Positions 14,583 to 23,092 of a stretch of 28,463 nucleotides of DNA are shown piece after piece. The position numbers and the translations under genes were made by a program. Under the pieces are notes generated by a model. The model did not search any database and had not been told where the DNA came from. It saw nothing but the letters and a program-made list of their open reading frames with translations. The stretch comes from RXIX01 sp003989075 (GTDB lineage: Bacteria > Pseudomonadota > Gammaproteobacteria > Competibacterales > Competibacteraceae), in contig JAKOYN010000116.1 in NCBI GenBank assembly GCA_029780415.1, forward strand, positions 1 through 28,463. The letters run 5' to 3'. Numbering within the stretch: the first letter of the stretch is position 1; every line of letters begins with the position of its first letter.

Positions 14583-16354
14583 TGTGCCTGGATGTCATAG
14601 TGAAAACCAACGATCCGCAACTGCCCATCCTGCTTTTGTACATCAAAGCGGATATTGCCCTGATAGCGATCATGGGCCGCGCCATCGACGCGCATGGCAT
14701 AAAGCTCATAGCGGCCCTGACCGCTGGCATCAGGGCCATGCCGCTCCCAGCGCAGGTTGCGCAGGTTGATCCGCCGGGCACGGGTCGTGCTGAAAAAATC
14801 AGCGTAATCGCGCCGCAGCTGCCCTAGGTCCTGATTGCCGTTGACCCGCGCCTGCGTCGCGAACAGTCCCATCAGACCACCGAGGTCTCCGCGCTCATAG
14901 GCGCCAGCGTAACGGCCTATCAGGCTATCCAGTTCGGGCGCCATAACATCGCGCGCTACCGCTTCGCGCATCGCGCGCGCATGCTGTTCAGCCTGCAGAC
15001 GCTCAGCCTCAAGACGCTGGGTGCGCGCCTGCTGTTCGGCCTGCTCGGCCTTGCGGGATTCAATGGGCGGTGAATCCACTTTCGCTGGCGCGACAGGAGC
15101 AGTGGGAGTCTGCTGCTGGACACGCAACTGCGCGGCCAGTTGACGCGTGCGGTCCTGTTCAGCACGCAACTGCGCAGCCAGCCGCTCGGCCTGCAGTTGA
15201 TCGGTACGCATCTGCTCCAGCTTCAAACGCTCGGCACGCAACTGCGCGGCCAGTTGCTCAGCTTGCGCCCGTTCAGCCTGCAGCTGCTGCAAACGCCGGC
15301 GCTCGGTCTCAAGCCGTTCAGTCTGTGCCTGCTGGGCTCTTTGCTGCTCGGCCTTCAATTGCAGCAGCCGCTGGCGCTCGGTCTCGGCATGAACAGCCTG
15401 CAACTGCTGCTCCAGCTGGTCGCGTTCCCGCCGCAACCGCTCCAGTTGCTCAGTTTCAGCCTGCAGTTGCCGCTGATGGACCGATTCCAGTTGTTCTTCG
15501 GCGTTGCGCGCAGAGGCTGCCCTGGCATGCGCGGCGCTTTCGCGCTGCTCCAGCGCTTGCCAATCCGGCATTGCCTGGAATGCAGCCATCGCATTACCTG
15601 GAATGGCATCGGATGCAGCATTTGTTGAATCGCTCGGCGCAGCGTCGAGTACTGATGGCGGTGGCGTAACGAACCGGGCAGGATGGGCGCGTTTTTGCAG
15701 ATACAGACTCCAGACCAGCAGCGTAGCCACCAGAGCGGTGCCACCCAACACCCAAACCGGCAGAGACTGACGCAAGCGTACCGACAGCAAGCCGGCAGGT
15801 CGATCATCCTGGGGAGCGTGGCTCAGGGGTCGAAAGGACACCGGCCGGGACACCATTGCCTTGGCCTCGGCGCGGTGAGTCTGCAGCAGTGCATCATAGC
15901 GTTCACGCGATAGCGGCCGGGACAGCACGCTGTAGGCTTCATTAACCCGGGCGGCATAGGCATCCGCCCAGAGATCGGCGACGCCCTGGCGATCCGGATG
16001 CACCAGCCGCATCAGCAGGCGATGGTGTTCCTTAATCTGCTCAGCGGTGGCGTCGGCCCGCAGACCCAGCACCCGGTAGTGATCAGCGCTACGGACAAAA
16101 CAGACTTGCTGGATGAAAAAGCTTGCCGCCGCCTGCACCTGCGCACGATCGCTTCCGGTCTGGCGCGCCGCCAGATCCAAGGCTTCCGGCGAACCATTGG
16201 CCAGCAACAACAGACGGTCCATGCCGCGTGGCAACGACAGTGCGGGCGACAACCATTCCGGGTGTGCCAGCGGCGTCTGGTAACAGATCAGCACCCGTTG
16301 CAGAAGATCCGGGTCGCCGACATCCATGCGCGCTCCCGCCGGATCAGCGCCCAT
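14579..16354 (-). CDS. Membrane protein with J-domain, coiled coil and NTF2-like C-terminal domain
   Basis: A 591-residue multidomain protein. Residues about 91-158 form a DnaJ J-domain with the essential HPD at 119-121, so it should recruit DnaK in the cytosol. A single membrane helix lies at 199-220. The segment 264-415, resumed at 432-468, is a long Gln/Glu/Arg/Leu-rich coiled coil. Residues about 472-591 resemble the SnoaL/NTF2-like fold (SLIGRYAGAYERGDLGGLMGLF). Topology would place the J-domain inside and the coiled coil plus NTF2-like part in the periplasm. The ATG at 16354 has a good site (AGGGAGA). It is 29 bases after wzc and overlaps the TPR gene, so it belongs to the polysaccharide operon. 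Its function is unknown. Confidence 0.8.
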   Translation of the reverse strand: MGADPAGARMDVGDPDLLQRVLICYQTPLAHPEWLSPALSLPRGMDRLLLLANGSPEALDLAARQTGSDRAQVQAAASFFIQQVCFVRSADHYRVLGLRADATAEQIKEHHRLLMRLVHPDRQGVADLWADAYAARVNEAYSVLSRPLSRERYDALLQTHRAEAKAMVSRPVSFRPLSHAPQDDRPAGLLSVRLRQSLPVWVLGGTALVATLLVWSLYLQKRAHPARFVTPPPSVLDAAPSDSTNAASDAIPGNAMAAFQAMPDWQALEQRESAAHARAASARNAEEQLESVHQRQLQAETEQLERLRRERDQLEQQLQAVHAETERQRLLQLKAEQQRAQQAQTERLETERRRLQQLQAERAQAEQLAAQLRAERLKLEQMRTDQLQAERLAAQLRAEQDRTRQLAAQLRVQQQTPTAPVAPAKVDSPPIESRKAEQAEQQARTQRLEAERLQAEQHARAMREAVARDVMAPELDSLIGRYAGAYERGDLGGLMGLFATQARVNGNQDLGQLRRDYADFFSTTRARRINLRNLRWERHGPDASGQGRYELYAMRVDGAAHDRYQGNIRFDVQKQDGQLRIVGFHYDIQAQ

Positions 16355-16383
16355 AGATCTCCCTGCCGCTGATCGTCATGCGC

Positions 16384-18687
16384 TTAAACCGCCAGCTTCT
16401 TGGCATTAGTCGGCGCTTCGCCGTAGTAACTGTTGTGGTAGTGGTAGTAGCTGGAATAGTAGCCATAGGCGCCGGCGCGCGCCTCCAGCTTGGTCATGAT
16501 CGTGCCCAGCACATGCACCCGCGCACCGCGCAAGCGCTTAATCGCACCCTGCACATGTCCACGTGGCGTAGAGCCCATTTCCACATTGAGCAGGGTGCCC
16601 TCGCAGAGGTTGCCGAGAATCAGCGCATCGGCCAGACCGAGCACCGGCGGCCCATCAACCAGCACTTGATCGAACTTCTCTGCAGACAGCGACAGCAGTG
16701 CCATCATCCGCGCTGTGGACAGCAGCTCGGCAGGATTGGGTGGCAAGGGCCCGGAGGTAATGATGAACAGGTTGGGAATGTGCGTGGGTCGGGCGATCTC
16801 CACCGGCTGTACCGCCTCGCCGACCAGGAAGTTGGTAAGTCCTAGGCTATTGTCGAGCCCCAGGTTGCGGTGCACGGACGGCTTGCGCAGATCAGCGTCG
16901 ATCAGCAGCACGCGCTTGCCGGCCTGGGCGAACTGGATTGCCAGACTCAGTGCCGTAGTGCTTTTACCCTCGCCAGCCTGCGTGCTGGTCACGGTCAGCA
17001 GGCGCGGCACACCACTGGCCGTCGAAAACTGCAGGGCGGTGCGTACTGAGCGATAGGCTTCGGCAAAGGCCGAACGCGCATCATCATGGCCGACCAGGGC
17101 AATGGATCGATCGTCACCGCGCAGCACGCGAGTGCGCGGAATCACTCCCAGCACCGGCAGACCAAGTAGCTTTTCCAGTTCCTCAGGACGCTTGAAGGTG
17201 TCGTCCAGACGCTCGAACAGGAATGCTAGACCCACCCCACCCAGCAGACCCAGCACCAACGCCAGCAGCGCGTTCAGCCGCAGGTTTGGCTTGTAGGGCA
17301 GAACCGGCACCTTCGCGTCATCAATGATGGAGATGTTGTTTGTGCCCACACCAGCCGCCACGCCTACTTCCTTGAAGCGCTGCAGCAGGCCATCGTAAAG
17401 CTGACGATTGGTATCAACTTCCCGGCGCAGGATATTGAACTGGATACTGCGGTTTTGCAGGTCCAGCATCTCTTTCTTGGCCTGCTCAAGGCTAGCCCGC
17501 AGCAGAGACTCCTCGGCACGGGCGGATTCGTAGGTAGCCGAGATCGCCGCGCGGATATTGTTGATTTCCTGATTGATCAGGCTATCGATCTGGTTAATCT
17601 GACTGCGCAGCTGCACCATCGCCGGGTAGGCCGGCTTATAGATGCTCAGGTTATCCTGGTATTGCGCATCCAGCTTGGCCTTGGTTTCCTTGAGCGTCTG
17701 GATCGTGCTGCTCTCAAGGATCTGGCTGGCCCCTTGTCCGCGAGTCGCATTCATCTGTCGGTAGACTGCCTCGGCGGTGATCCGCTTCTTTTCGGCGTCA
17801 CTCAAGGCTTGATTGATGCTTGCCAGGGTCTGACTGGTAATACCCTGCTTGTCGTCGGTATTGATGATGCCGGCTTCACGGGCGAAACTCACCAGTTGCC
17901 GCTCGGAATCCTCCAACTTGACCTTGACCTGCTGCAGGCGCTCCTGCAGGAAATTGCGCGCATAGGACGAGGCGTCGAAACGACGTTCCAGATTCAGGTT
18001 GATGTAGCTTTTCGCCACAGCATTGACGACATTAGCGGCCTGTTTAGGGTCAGAGCTGTCATAGTGCAGCTTAACCAGGCGCGAATTGCGCACCGGTTCG
18101 ACGGTCAGGCTTTGCAGGAATCCGCTGATGATGCCTTCGAGACGCGCGCTCTCCGAGAGCGGTTCCGGCTTTTCATCATTACTCTTCGGCAGCCAGTCGG
18201 TCACCCATTGCTTGAGTTGCGCGAGCAGCGAGGGCTCCTCATCGGGTTCACGCCGCTCAGCCAGCCCCAACTGATTGATAACCCGCAGCGCCAGACTCCG
18301 GCTTTTGAGCAACTCGTACTGGGTCTGGTAGTAATCCTGACCAGAGCCACCGCTCTCGACCGGGGTCACCTCTTCAATCTTGGTGATTTTGATGTCTTCG
18401 CGATCAATCTGCACCGTGGTGCTGGCACGATAGATGGGCGTTTTCAGAAAGGTCGCAGTCACCACGGCAGTCACCACGATCAGGGTAAACAGGATGATGG
18501 TCCAGCGGCGCTTGACGATGACATGCCATAGCTCGCGCAGGTTTAGCTCATCGCCCTCGACATCATCTCCGCTCCCTGTGGTGTCCGGCGGTAATGGTGG
18601 GCCAGGCAAAGTCGTTGCTCGTTCGACCAGCGCCTTGCGCATCGAAGGTGGATCACCATTGCGGGTCAGCAATTCTGTTTCGCTCAT
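16384..18687 (-). CDS. wzc: Wzc-like polysaccharide co-polymerase / BY-family tyrosine kinase
   Basis: A 767-residue inner-membrane protein controlling polymer length and export. A helix at about 61-81 and another near 469-490 bracket a periplasmic Wzz-type domain rich in coiled coil. The cytosolic kinase follows: Walker A AGEGKST (571-577), Walker A' LLIDADLRKP (594-603) and Walker B VLVDGPP (675-681). The C-terminal tail has a tyrosine cluster (Y741, 743, 744, 747, 748, 750, 754, 755) for autophosphorylation. The ATG at 18687 is used; an adjoining TTG is less likely. It lies behind wza with a 127-base gap and before the J-domain gene. The phosphatase upstream is the likely reset enzyme. The symbol reflects family; epsB/gumC-type names would be equally fair. 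Confidence 0.92.
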   Translation of the reverse strand: MSETELLTRNGDPPSMRKALVERATTLPGPPLPPDTTGSGDDVEGDELNLRELWHVIVKRRWTIILFTLIVVTAVVTATFLKTPIYRASTTVQIDREDIKITKIEEVTPVESGGSGQDYYQTQYELLKSRSLALRVINQLGLAERREPDEEPSLLAQLKQWVTDWLPKSNDEKPEPLSESARLEGIISGFLQSLTVEPVRNSRLVKLHYDSSDPKQAANVVNAVAKSYINLNLERRFDASSYARNFLQERLQQVKVKLEDSERQLVSFAREAGIINTDDKQGITSQTLASINQALSDAEKKRITAEAVYRQMNATRGQGASQILESSTIQTLKETKAKLDAQYQDNLSIYKPAYPAMVQLRSQINQIDSLINQEINNIRAAISATYESARAEESLLRASLEQAKKEMLDLQNRSIQFNILRREVDTNRQLYDGLLQRFKEVGVAAGVGTNNISIIDDAKVPVLPYKPNLRLNALLALVLGLLGGVGLAFLFERLDDTFKRPEELEKLLGLPVLGVIPRTRVLRGDDRSIALVGHDDARSAFAEAYRSVRTALQFSTASGVPRLLTVTSTQAGEGKSTTALSLAIQFAQAGKRVLLIDADLRKPSVHRNLGLDNSLGLTNFLVGEAVQPVEIARPTHIPNLFIITSGPLPPNPAELLSTARMMALLSLSAEKFDQVLVDGPPVLGLADALILGNLCEGTLLNVEMGSTPRGHVQGAIKRLRGARVHVLGTIMTKLEARAGAYGYYSSYYHYHNSYYGEAPTNAKKLAV

Positions 18688-18814
18688 CAAAATTATCCAA
18701 TCTTACAATCTTGCGGAAATCCAGGCCGCTACGATTCACTTGGCGTGACGGCCAGCAACAGGCAACCCTGCGCACCAGAAACGCGGCGGACTGGCTCCTG
18801 GAAAACCGGGTTCA

Positions 18815-19567
18815 TTACAGAGCCGGACTCAGCAACCGGAATGGCAGGATGAACTCCATCAAACCCTTGGCCACCGCCTTGCCTTGGGATTGACCAACCT
18901 GCACCACATCGTCATTCCGGACTTCGGGGTCAGGCGCGGCACCGGTGCGAATCTGCTCAAGGTCAAACACCTGAACGGACCGGGTTCCATCGGGCGCAAC
19001 CCGGAACACCTTAATATTGCTGGCATCCGCCATATTGGTAATCCCTTCGGCGGTAGCCAGCGACTGCAACAGTGTGATATGTCCCTTAATGGGGTAAACC
19101 CCAGGCTTCTTGACCTCGCCTTCCACCGTCACCCGCTGGCTGGTGAATTCCTTGATGAAGACGCTGACCTGGGGATTCTGCAGATAATCCTTGGCCAGCC
19201 GGGTGGCCAGTTCTGCCTCCAGTTCCTGGCTGGTCAGGCCAGCAGCCTTGACCACACCCACCAGGGGCAGCGAAATCGAACCCCGCGAATTGACTCGAAC
19301 CGTACGGCTCAGGTCCTGCACGCCGACGACCTGTATTTCCAGCAGATCCTGCGGACCAATCCGATATTCCTCGGTGCCCACGCGAGTATTCGCAACCGCC
19401 ACCGGCGTCGAAGTCTCGGTCGGAGACACACCTGCCCCCGTGGAAGCGCTGGACGCAACCGGTGTGGACGTTGTTTCAGCCGGTGGCGTGCTCGTGCTCG
19501 CGCAGGCCGATAGCATGAGCAGCGCCACCATCAACACCAGGAGTGCGGGAATATTCACCTTCTGCAA
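18815..19567 (-). CDS. Wza-like polysaccharide export lipoprotein, short form
   Basis: A 250-residue outer-membrane polysaccharide exporter. It starts at TTG 19567 with GAGAGGTGA placed upstream; the next in-frame GTG is too far from this site. A signal peptide with lipobox LSAC gives lipidated C22, then comes a Ser/Thr/Pro-rich linker of about 40 residues. The Poly_export domain begins YRIGPQDLLEIQV (68-80), and an SLBB domain follows at about 144-225 (VEGEVKKPGVYPIKG). At 250 residues it is close to GumB-type proteins and lacks the larger extra domains of E. coli Wza (about 380). The last 20 residues are hydrophobic or amphipathic. It would form the periplasmic/outer-membrane channel docking with the Wzc-like protein. 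Confidence 0.9.
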   Translation of the reverse strand: MQKVNIPALLVLMVALLMLSACASTSTPPAETTSTPVASSASTGAGVSPTETSTPVAVANTRVGTEEYRIGPQDLLEIQVVGVQDLSRTVRVNSRGSISLPLVGVVKAAGLTSQELEAELATRLAKDYLQNPQVSVFIKEFTSQRVTVEGEVKKPGVYPIKGHITLLQSLATAEGITNMADASNIKVFRVAPDGTRSVQVFDLEQIRTGAAPDPEVRNDDVVQVGQSQGKAVAKGLMEFILPFRLLSPAL

Positions 19568-19608
19568 AACCAGTCACCTCTCTAAATACGGGAATACGGG
19601 CGCAAATG

Positions 19609-20427
19609 TTAACGAAACGAGTGGCCACCGAACCAATGCCGCAGCCGCGACCATACCGATCCTGAAGACCCGGACACCGGGGTGGCCAGGGCCGGAATCG
19701 GCGGCAGATCATCGGGACTGCAATCGTCGAGTATGCCCTGCGGGCGCGTTTGTACCAAATATAACGCCTCCGTGTCACCCACCCAGCGTGCCGCTGCCTG
19801 TTGTCCCTCGGCCAGCAGGGGCGGACGACGCTCCGCACTATGCGAATCCGTCGCCAGGATATGCACCCAGCCCTCGTCGAGCATGCGTTCGCCCCAATAT
19901 TGCGCGGCGGAACCAAAACGACCGGTCAGACTGCCGGCTGTGACCTGCATCCATGCCCCCTGGCGCACCAGTTCAATAAAGGTTTCGTAGCGATCCTCGA
20001 TCCAGCTCAGCCGTTCCGGGTGCGTCACCACCGGCACATAACCGGCCGCGAGTAGATCGAAGACGGTTTCCGCCAGTCGCGGTGGCGCCACATGGTGCGG
20101 CGGTTCGAGCAGAAAATAGCGGCTGCCATGCAAGGAAGGCACGCGCCCGTCGCGCAAACCCGCAACCAGATCAGGAGCAATATGCGTATCCGCACCATAG
20201 GTGAGGCGCAGCGACACGCCAGCTTCATCCAGATGCGCCTGCAATTCGCTGACCGCCTGACGGATGGCCGGCCCGGTATTCTGATACATGCCCGGATAGA
20301 TATGCGGAGTGCAGGCGGTGACGGTAATGCCATCGGCAACGGCGATTCGCGCCATGGCCAAGGACGTATCCAGATTCGGCGCGCCGTCATCAATACCGGG
20401 CAGCAGATGGCAATGCAGATCGATCAT
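19609..20427 (-). CDS. PHP-type tyrosine-protein phosphatase (CpsB/YwqE family)
   Basis: A 272-residue metal-dependent phosphatase of the PHP superfamily. Metal-site motifs are in order: DLHCHLLPGIDDG (H5, H7, D14), TPHIYPG (H42), EPPHH (E108), THPERL (H136) and TDSH (D194, H196). Family members remove phosphate from the tyrosine tail of capsule co-polymerase kinases, and the next genes encode exactly such a machine. Most Gram-negative Wza-Wzc systems instead use the low-molecular-weight phosphatase Wzb, which is absent here. It probably opens the polysaccharide operon: a 95-base spacer precedes it and wza follows after 41 bases. The spacer contains TTGACT on the minus strand but no well-spaced -10, and no Shine-Dalgarno is obvious. 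Confidence 0.88.
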   Translation of the reverse strand: MIDLHCHLLPGIDDGAPNLDTSLAMARIAVADGITVTACTPHIYPGMYQNTGPAIRQAVSELQAHLDEAGVSLRLTYGADTHIAPDLVAGLRDGRVPSLHGSRYFLLEPPHHVAPPRLAETVFDLLAAGYVPVVTHPERLSWIEDRYETFIELVRQGAWMQVTAGSLTGRFGSAAQYWGERMLDEGWVHILATDSHSAERRPPLLAEGQQAAARWVGDTEALYLVQTRPQGILDDCSPDDLPPIPALATPVSGSSGSVWSRLRHWFGGHSFR

Positions 20428-20522
20428 GGGATTATCAGGGTGCTTTTGGGATGGTTTGGGGCGGTTAAAGATAAAAGAGAGTCAACTATCTGCGGCACTA
20501 AACTCAGCTTTCTATGCAAAAA

Positions 20523-21410
20523 TCAAGCCAATTCCACCAGAAATTGGGCGATCATGTGCTCGGCCTGCGCGCGGTAGCCACCACCAAACAGATTCAGGTG
20601 ATTAAGAACATGATAGAGATTATAAAGCATGCGCCGCTGAACATGGCCTGAAACCAGTGGCAGTATTTCCCGATAGGCCGCGTAAAAGCGCGCTGGAAAG
20701 CCGCCAAACAGTTCAGTCATCGCCAGATCGGCTTCACGGTCGCCGTAATAGCAGGCGGGATCGAAGATGATCGGCGTACCCTCAAGCGTGCAAGCGGCAT
20801 TGCCACCCCATAGATCGCCGTGCAACAACACCGGAACCGGCTGATATCCGGCAAACAGCCCTTCCAGCCGCGTCAGCAGGGCCTCGCCCTGGCGCTGCAA
20901 GTGCCCGCCGTAACCGTTGCGCGCCGCCAGCGCCAGTTGAAATCCCAGGCGCTGCGTGCGCCAGAAGTGCACCCAGTCCGCGCAGGGTGTGTTGGGCTGT
21001 GGGGTCGTACCGAGGGTATTGTCACGATGCCAACCGAAAAAGGGCTGGGCGATGCTGTGCAATGCTGCCAGTTGCCGGCCCAGATGCTCCATCGCCTGCG
21101 CATCGTTGCCGCCCAGCGGCAGATACTCCAGCACCAGATAAGCCTGGCCGGCACTGCTGCCCCAGCAAATCGGCCGGGGCACGCGCACGGTTGCGGTAGC
21201 AGCCAATTCTTCCAGCCCGGCCGCTTCGGCAGCGAACAGCTCCGGGTCAACGTTGGCCTGGGTCTTGACAAAAAATGGCTGCGCATCCGGTCCGATCCGC
21301 CAAGCCTGATTGATGCAACCACCGCTGAGCGCTTGACGCGGTGTCATCATGACGGGCCGACCCAGGGCGGCAGTGATTGCCCGCTCCAGAGCCGCCCAGA
21401 AGGTGGTCAT
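20523..21410 (-). CDS. Fructosamine/ketosamine-3-kinase family protein
   Basis: A 295-residue member of the fructosamine kinase family (aminoglycoside-phosphotransferase fold), which phosphorylates sugar adducts on glycated proteins or small amines so that they break down. It shows the Gly-rich loop SGGCINQAW (29-37), Lys K49 (FVKT), catalytic HGDLWGGN (197-204) and metal-binding IFDPACYYGDREADLAM (215-231). Length and motif order are typical. Cys32 in the nucleotide loop is the position reported in this family as a redox-sensitive switch. It follows the EEP gene by 28 bases with GGCGGGA before its ATG, so the pair is co-transcribed. The real substrate in bacteria is uncertain. Confidence 0.9.
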   Translation of the reverse strand: MTTFWAALERAITAALGRPVMMTPRQALSGGCINQAWRIGPDAQPFFVKTQANVDPELFAAEAAGLEELAATATVRVPRPICWGSSAGQAYLVLEYLPLGGNDAQAMEHLGRQLAALHSIAQPFFGWHRDNTLGTTPQPNTPCADWVHFWRTQRLGFQLALAARNGYGGHLQRQGEALLTRLEGLFAGYQPVPVLLHGDLWGGNAACTLEGTPIIFDPACYYGDREADLAMTELFGGFPARFYAAYREILPLVSGHVQRRMLYNLYHVLNHLNLFGGGYRAQAEHMIAQFLVELA

Positions 21411-21438
21411 GCGCGCATCCCGCCTGAGTACCCGCGCG

Positions 21439-22290
21439 TCAGGACTTACTCAGTGGTTGCACCGTAGCCACGGTCGCAGCCGGTACGCGACTGGGCAGCG
21501 GGCGAACCACGGTCACCGGCGCCAGACACACGGTCGGCGGCAGACACACATCCATGGCGATCGGCAGATGGTCGGAATAGGTATAGCCAAGCACCTCGAC
21601 CCGCTCGACGGTGATTGATGGCGACACCAGAATATGATCCAGTTGCCGATTCGGCTGCCAACTCGGAAAGGTGTACAGACCCGGCGCCGATTCACGCAGG
21701 CGGGCCTTATCCAGCAACACCGCCATTTCCGGACTGTCCGAACGGCAGTTGAGATCGCCCATCAGGATGACATGGCGATAGCTGCGCACCTGTTCGGCCA
21801 GGAATTCGATCTGCCGTAGCCGGCCACGCCGGCCCAGCGCCATGTGCAGAATCAATACATGCAGGGCATCGGGTCCATTGCCAAAACGCACCTCCAGCAC
21901 ACCCCGCCCCGGAATCAGACCAGGCAGTTTGTGCTCGGTGATGGCATCCGGGGCAATGCGACTGAGCATGGCGTTGCAATGCTGGGAAATTACGCCGATC
22001 TTGCGGTTGGACTGGCCAAAGACGTGGGCAAAGCCGGCATAGTCGGCCAGGTATTTGGCCTGATTGACAAAACCGCTGCGCAGACTGCCGGCATCCACTT
22101 CCTGCAGGGCGACGATATCGTAGCCCTTGAGCACGCGGGCAATGCCATCGAGGTTGACCATCCGCGACGGCACCGGCACCACATGCTTCCAGCTGCGCGT
22201 CAGGTACTGGGAATAGGTGCGGGTGCTCAGTCCGCTCTGGATGTTGTAGCTGAGCAGGCGCAACCGTTGCGGATCGGCGCTTTCAGGCAT
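21439..22290 (-). CDS. Endonuclease/exonuclease/phosphatase (EEP) family hydrolase
   Basis: A 283-residue cytosolic metal-dependent hydrolase with the complete EEP motif set: LLSYNIQ (N16), ALQEVD (E64), LILHMALG (H149), MGDLNCRSD (D179, N181), QLDHILVS and a terminal SDHLPI. The family includes nucleases and lipid or nucleotide phosphodiesterases, so the substrate cannot be assigned. The gene downstream of dsbA in Pseudomonas is of the same type, and that synteny is kept here. The 119-base gap after dsbA contains a 6-bp GC-rich stem (GGAGGC/GCCTCC, 22305-22310 and 22322-22327) in the leader of this gene. Confidence 0.87.
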   Translation of the reverse strand: MPESADPQRLRLLSYNIQSGLSTRTYSQYLTRSWKHVVPVPSRMVNLDGIARVLKGYDIVALQEVDAGSLRSGFVNQAKYLADYAGFAHVFGQSNRKIGVISQHCNAMLSRIAPDAITEHKLPGLIPGRGVLEVRFGNGPDALHVLILHMALGRRGRLRQIEFLAEQVRSYRHVILMGDLNCRSDSPEMAVLLDKARLRESAPGLYTFPSWQPNRQLDHILVSPSITVERVEVLGYTYSDHLPIAMDVCLPPTVCLAPVTVVRPLPSRVPAATVATVQPLSKS

Positions 22291-22409
22291 GGGTCAGGGT
22301 CCTTGGAGGCGTGCTGGCGCGGCCTCCGGTGCGCGAACTGCCAGGATTCAAGAAGCGGATCAATGCCCCTGCGCGCGCACCGCGCCAGGGTTCTGCTCTC
22401 ATTACCGCC

Positions 22410-23036
22410 CTAGCTCCTGGGCGCAGCGGCTTGGGCAACCAGGAAATCCACCACTTCAAAGACCTTTGGCGAACGGATCTCGTAGGTGCCATTCACGATC
22501 ACCGCCGGTACGCCGCGAATGCCGTAGCGCTGCGCCAGCTGGTTGCCGCGCCGCAACTGGGTTTCGGTCTGGAAGGAGGTGTAGGCCTTGCGAAACGCTT
22601 CGGCATCGACACCATGCTCAGCGGCGAAGGCGGCCAGGGCATCGACATCGCCCAACGGCCGGCGCTGGTGGTAGGCCTCAAACAGTGGCTGGTGCAGCTT
22701 ATCCAGCACACCCAGTGCCTCGGCAGCGTAATAGGCACGCGCGCCCGGTTCCCAGCTCGCGCCAAAGGATACCGCAATCCGCACGAAGGCGACGTTATCC
22801 GGCTTGCGTTTCAGCCAGGCCTGGGTCGAGGGCTCCAGATCGTAGCAGTGCGGACAGCCGTACCAGAACATCTCGACTACCTCGGTCTTGCCGGGTGTCG
22901 CGACCGGTACCGGATTAGCCAGACGGGCATAGTCCTGACCTTCCTTGAAGGGCGATGGCAGATCGGTGGCGAAAACAGCCAGCGGCAGGGCACAGGCCAG
23001 CACCATGAGCAGCAAGCGGCGCAGCGGGTTCAGCAT
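22410..23036 (-). CDS. dsbA: Periplasmic thiol:disulfide oxidoreductase DsbA
   Basis: A 208-residue exported thioredoxin-fold protein introducing disulfides into periplasmic proteins. The ATG at 23036 follows GGAG and starts a clear signal peptide ending near AVFA (about 20-23); the open frame further upstream is not used. The active site is FWYGCPHCYDLEP with CPHC at 61-64, the classic DsbA dipeptide, and the cis-proline loop GVPAVIV is near residue 175. Length and helical insert fit DsbA. It sits 56 bases after ccsA, in a block with cytochrome c assembly genes where thiol redox control matters. DsbB is not in the window. Confidence 0.92.
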   Translation of the reverse strand: MLNPLRRLLLMVLACALPLAVFATDLPSPFKEGQDYARLANPVPVATPGKTEVVEMFWYGCPHCYDLEPSTQAWLKRKPDNVAFVRIAVSFGASWEPGARAYYAAEALGVLDKLHQPLFEAYHQRRPLGDVDALAAFAAEHGVDAEAFRKAYTSFQTETQLRRGNQLAQRYGIRGVPAVIVNGTYEIRSPKVFEVVDFLVAQAAAPRS

Positions 23037-23092
23037 CGGATGAACTCCAGCATCGGGTGAACGGATTGAGAAAATGGCGACCGGGCCATCGG

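Noticed and set aside
14025..14600. 191-codon plus-strand frame opposite the TPR gene
   Set aside because: No domain or signal features. The opposite frame is coupled by a GTGA overlap to the J-domain gene and has a coherent helix-TPR-beta layout.
17455..18531. 358-codon plus-strand frame opposite wzc
   Set aside because: Mirror of the Wzc coding strand. The Wzc frame contains all Walker motifs in order, and this one has none.
22395..22409. Minus-strand GGCGGTAATG after dsbA resembling the ops element (GGCGGTAG) used by RfaH
   Set aside because: The last base of the 8-base core differs, no JUMPstart context is present, and it lies ahead of the EEP gene rather than the polysaccharide operon.
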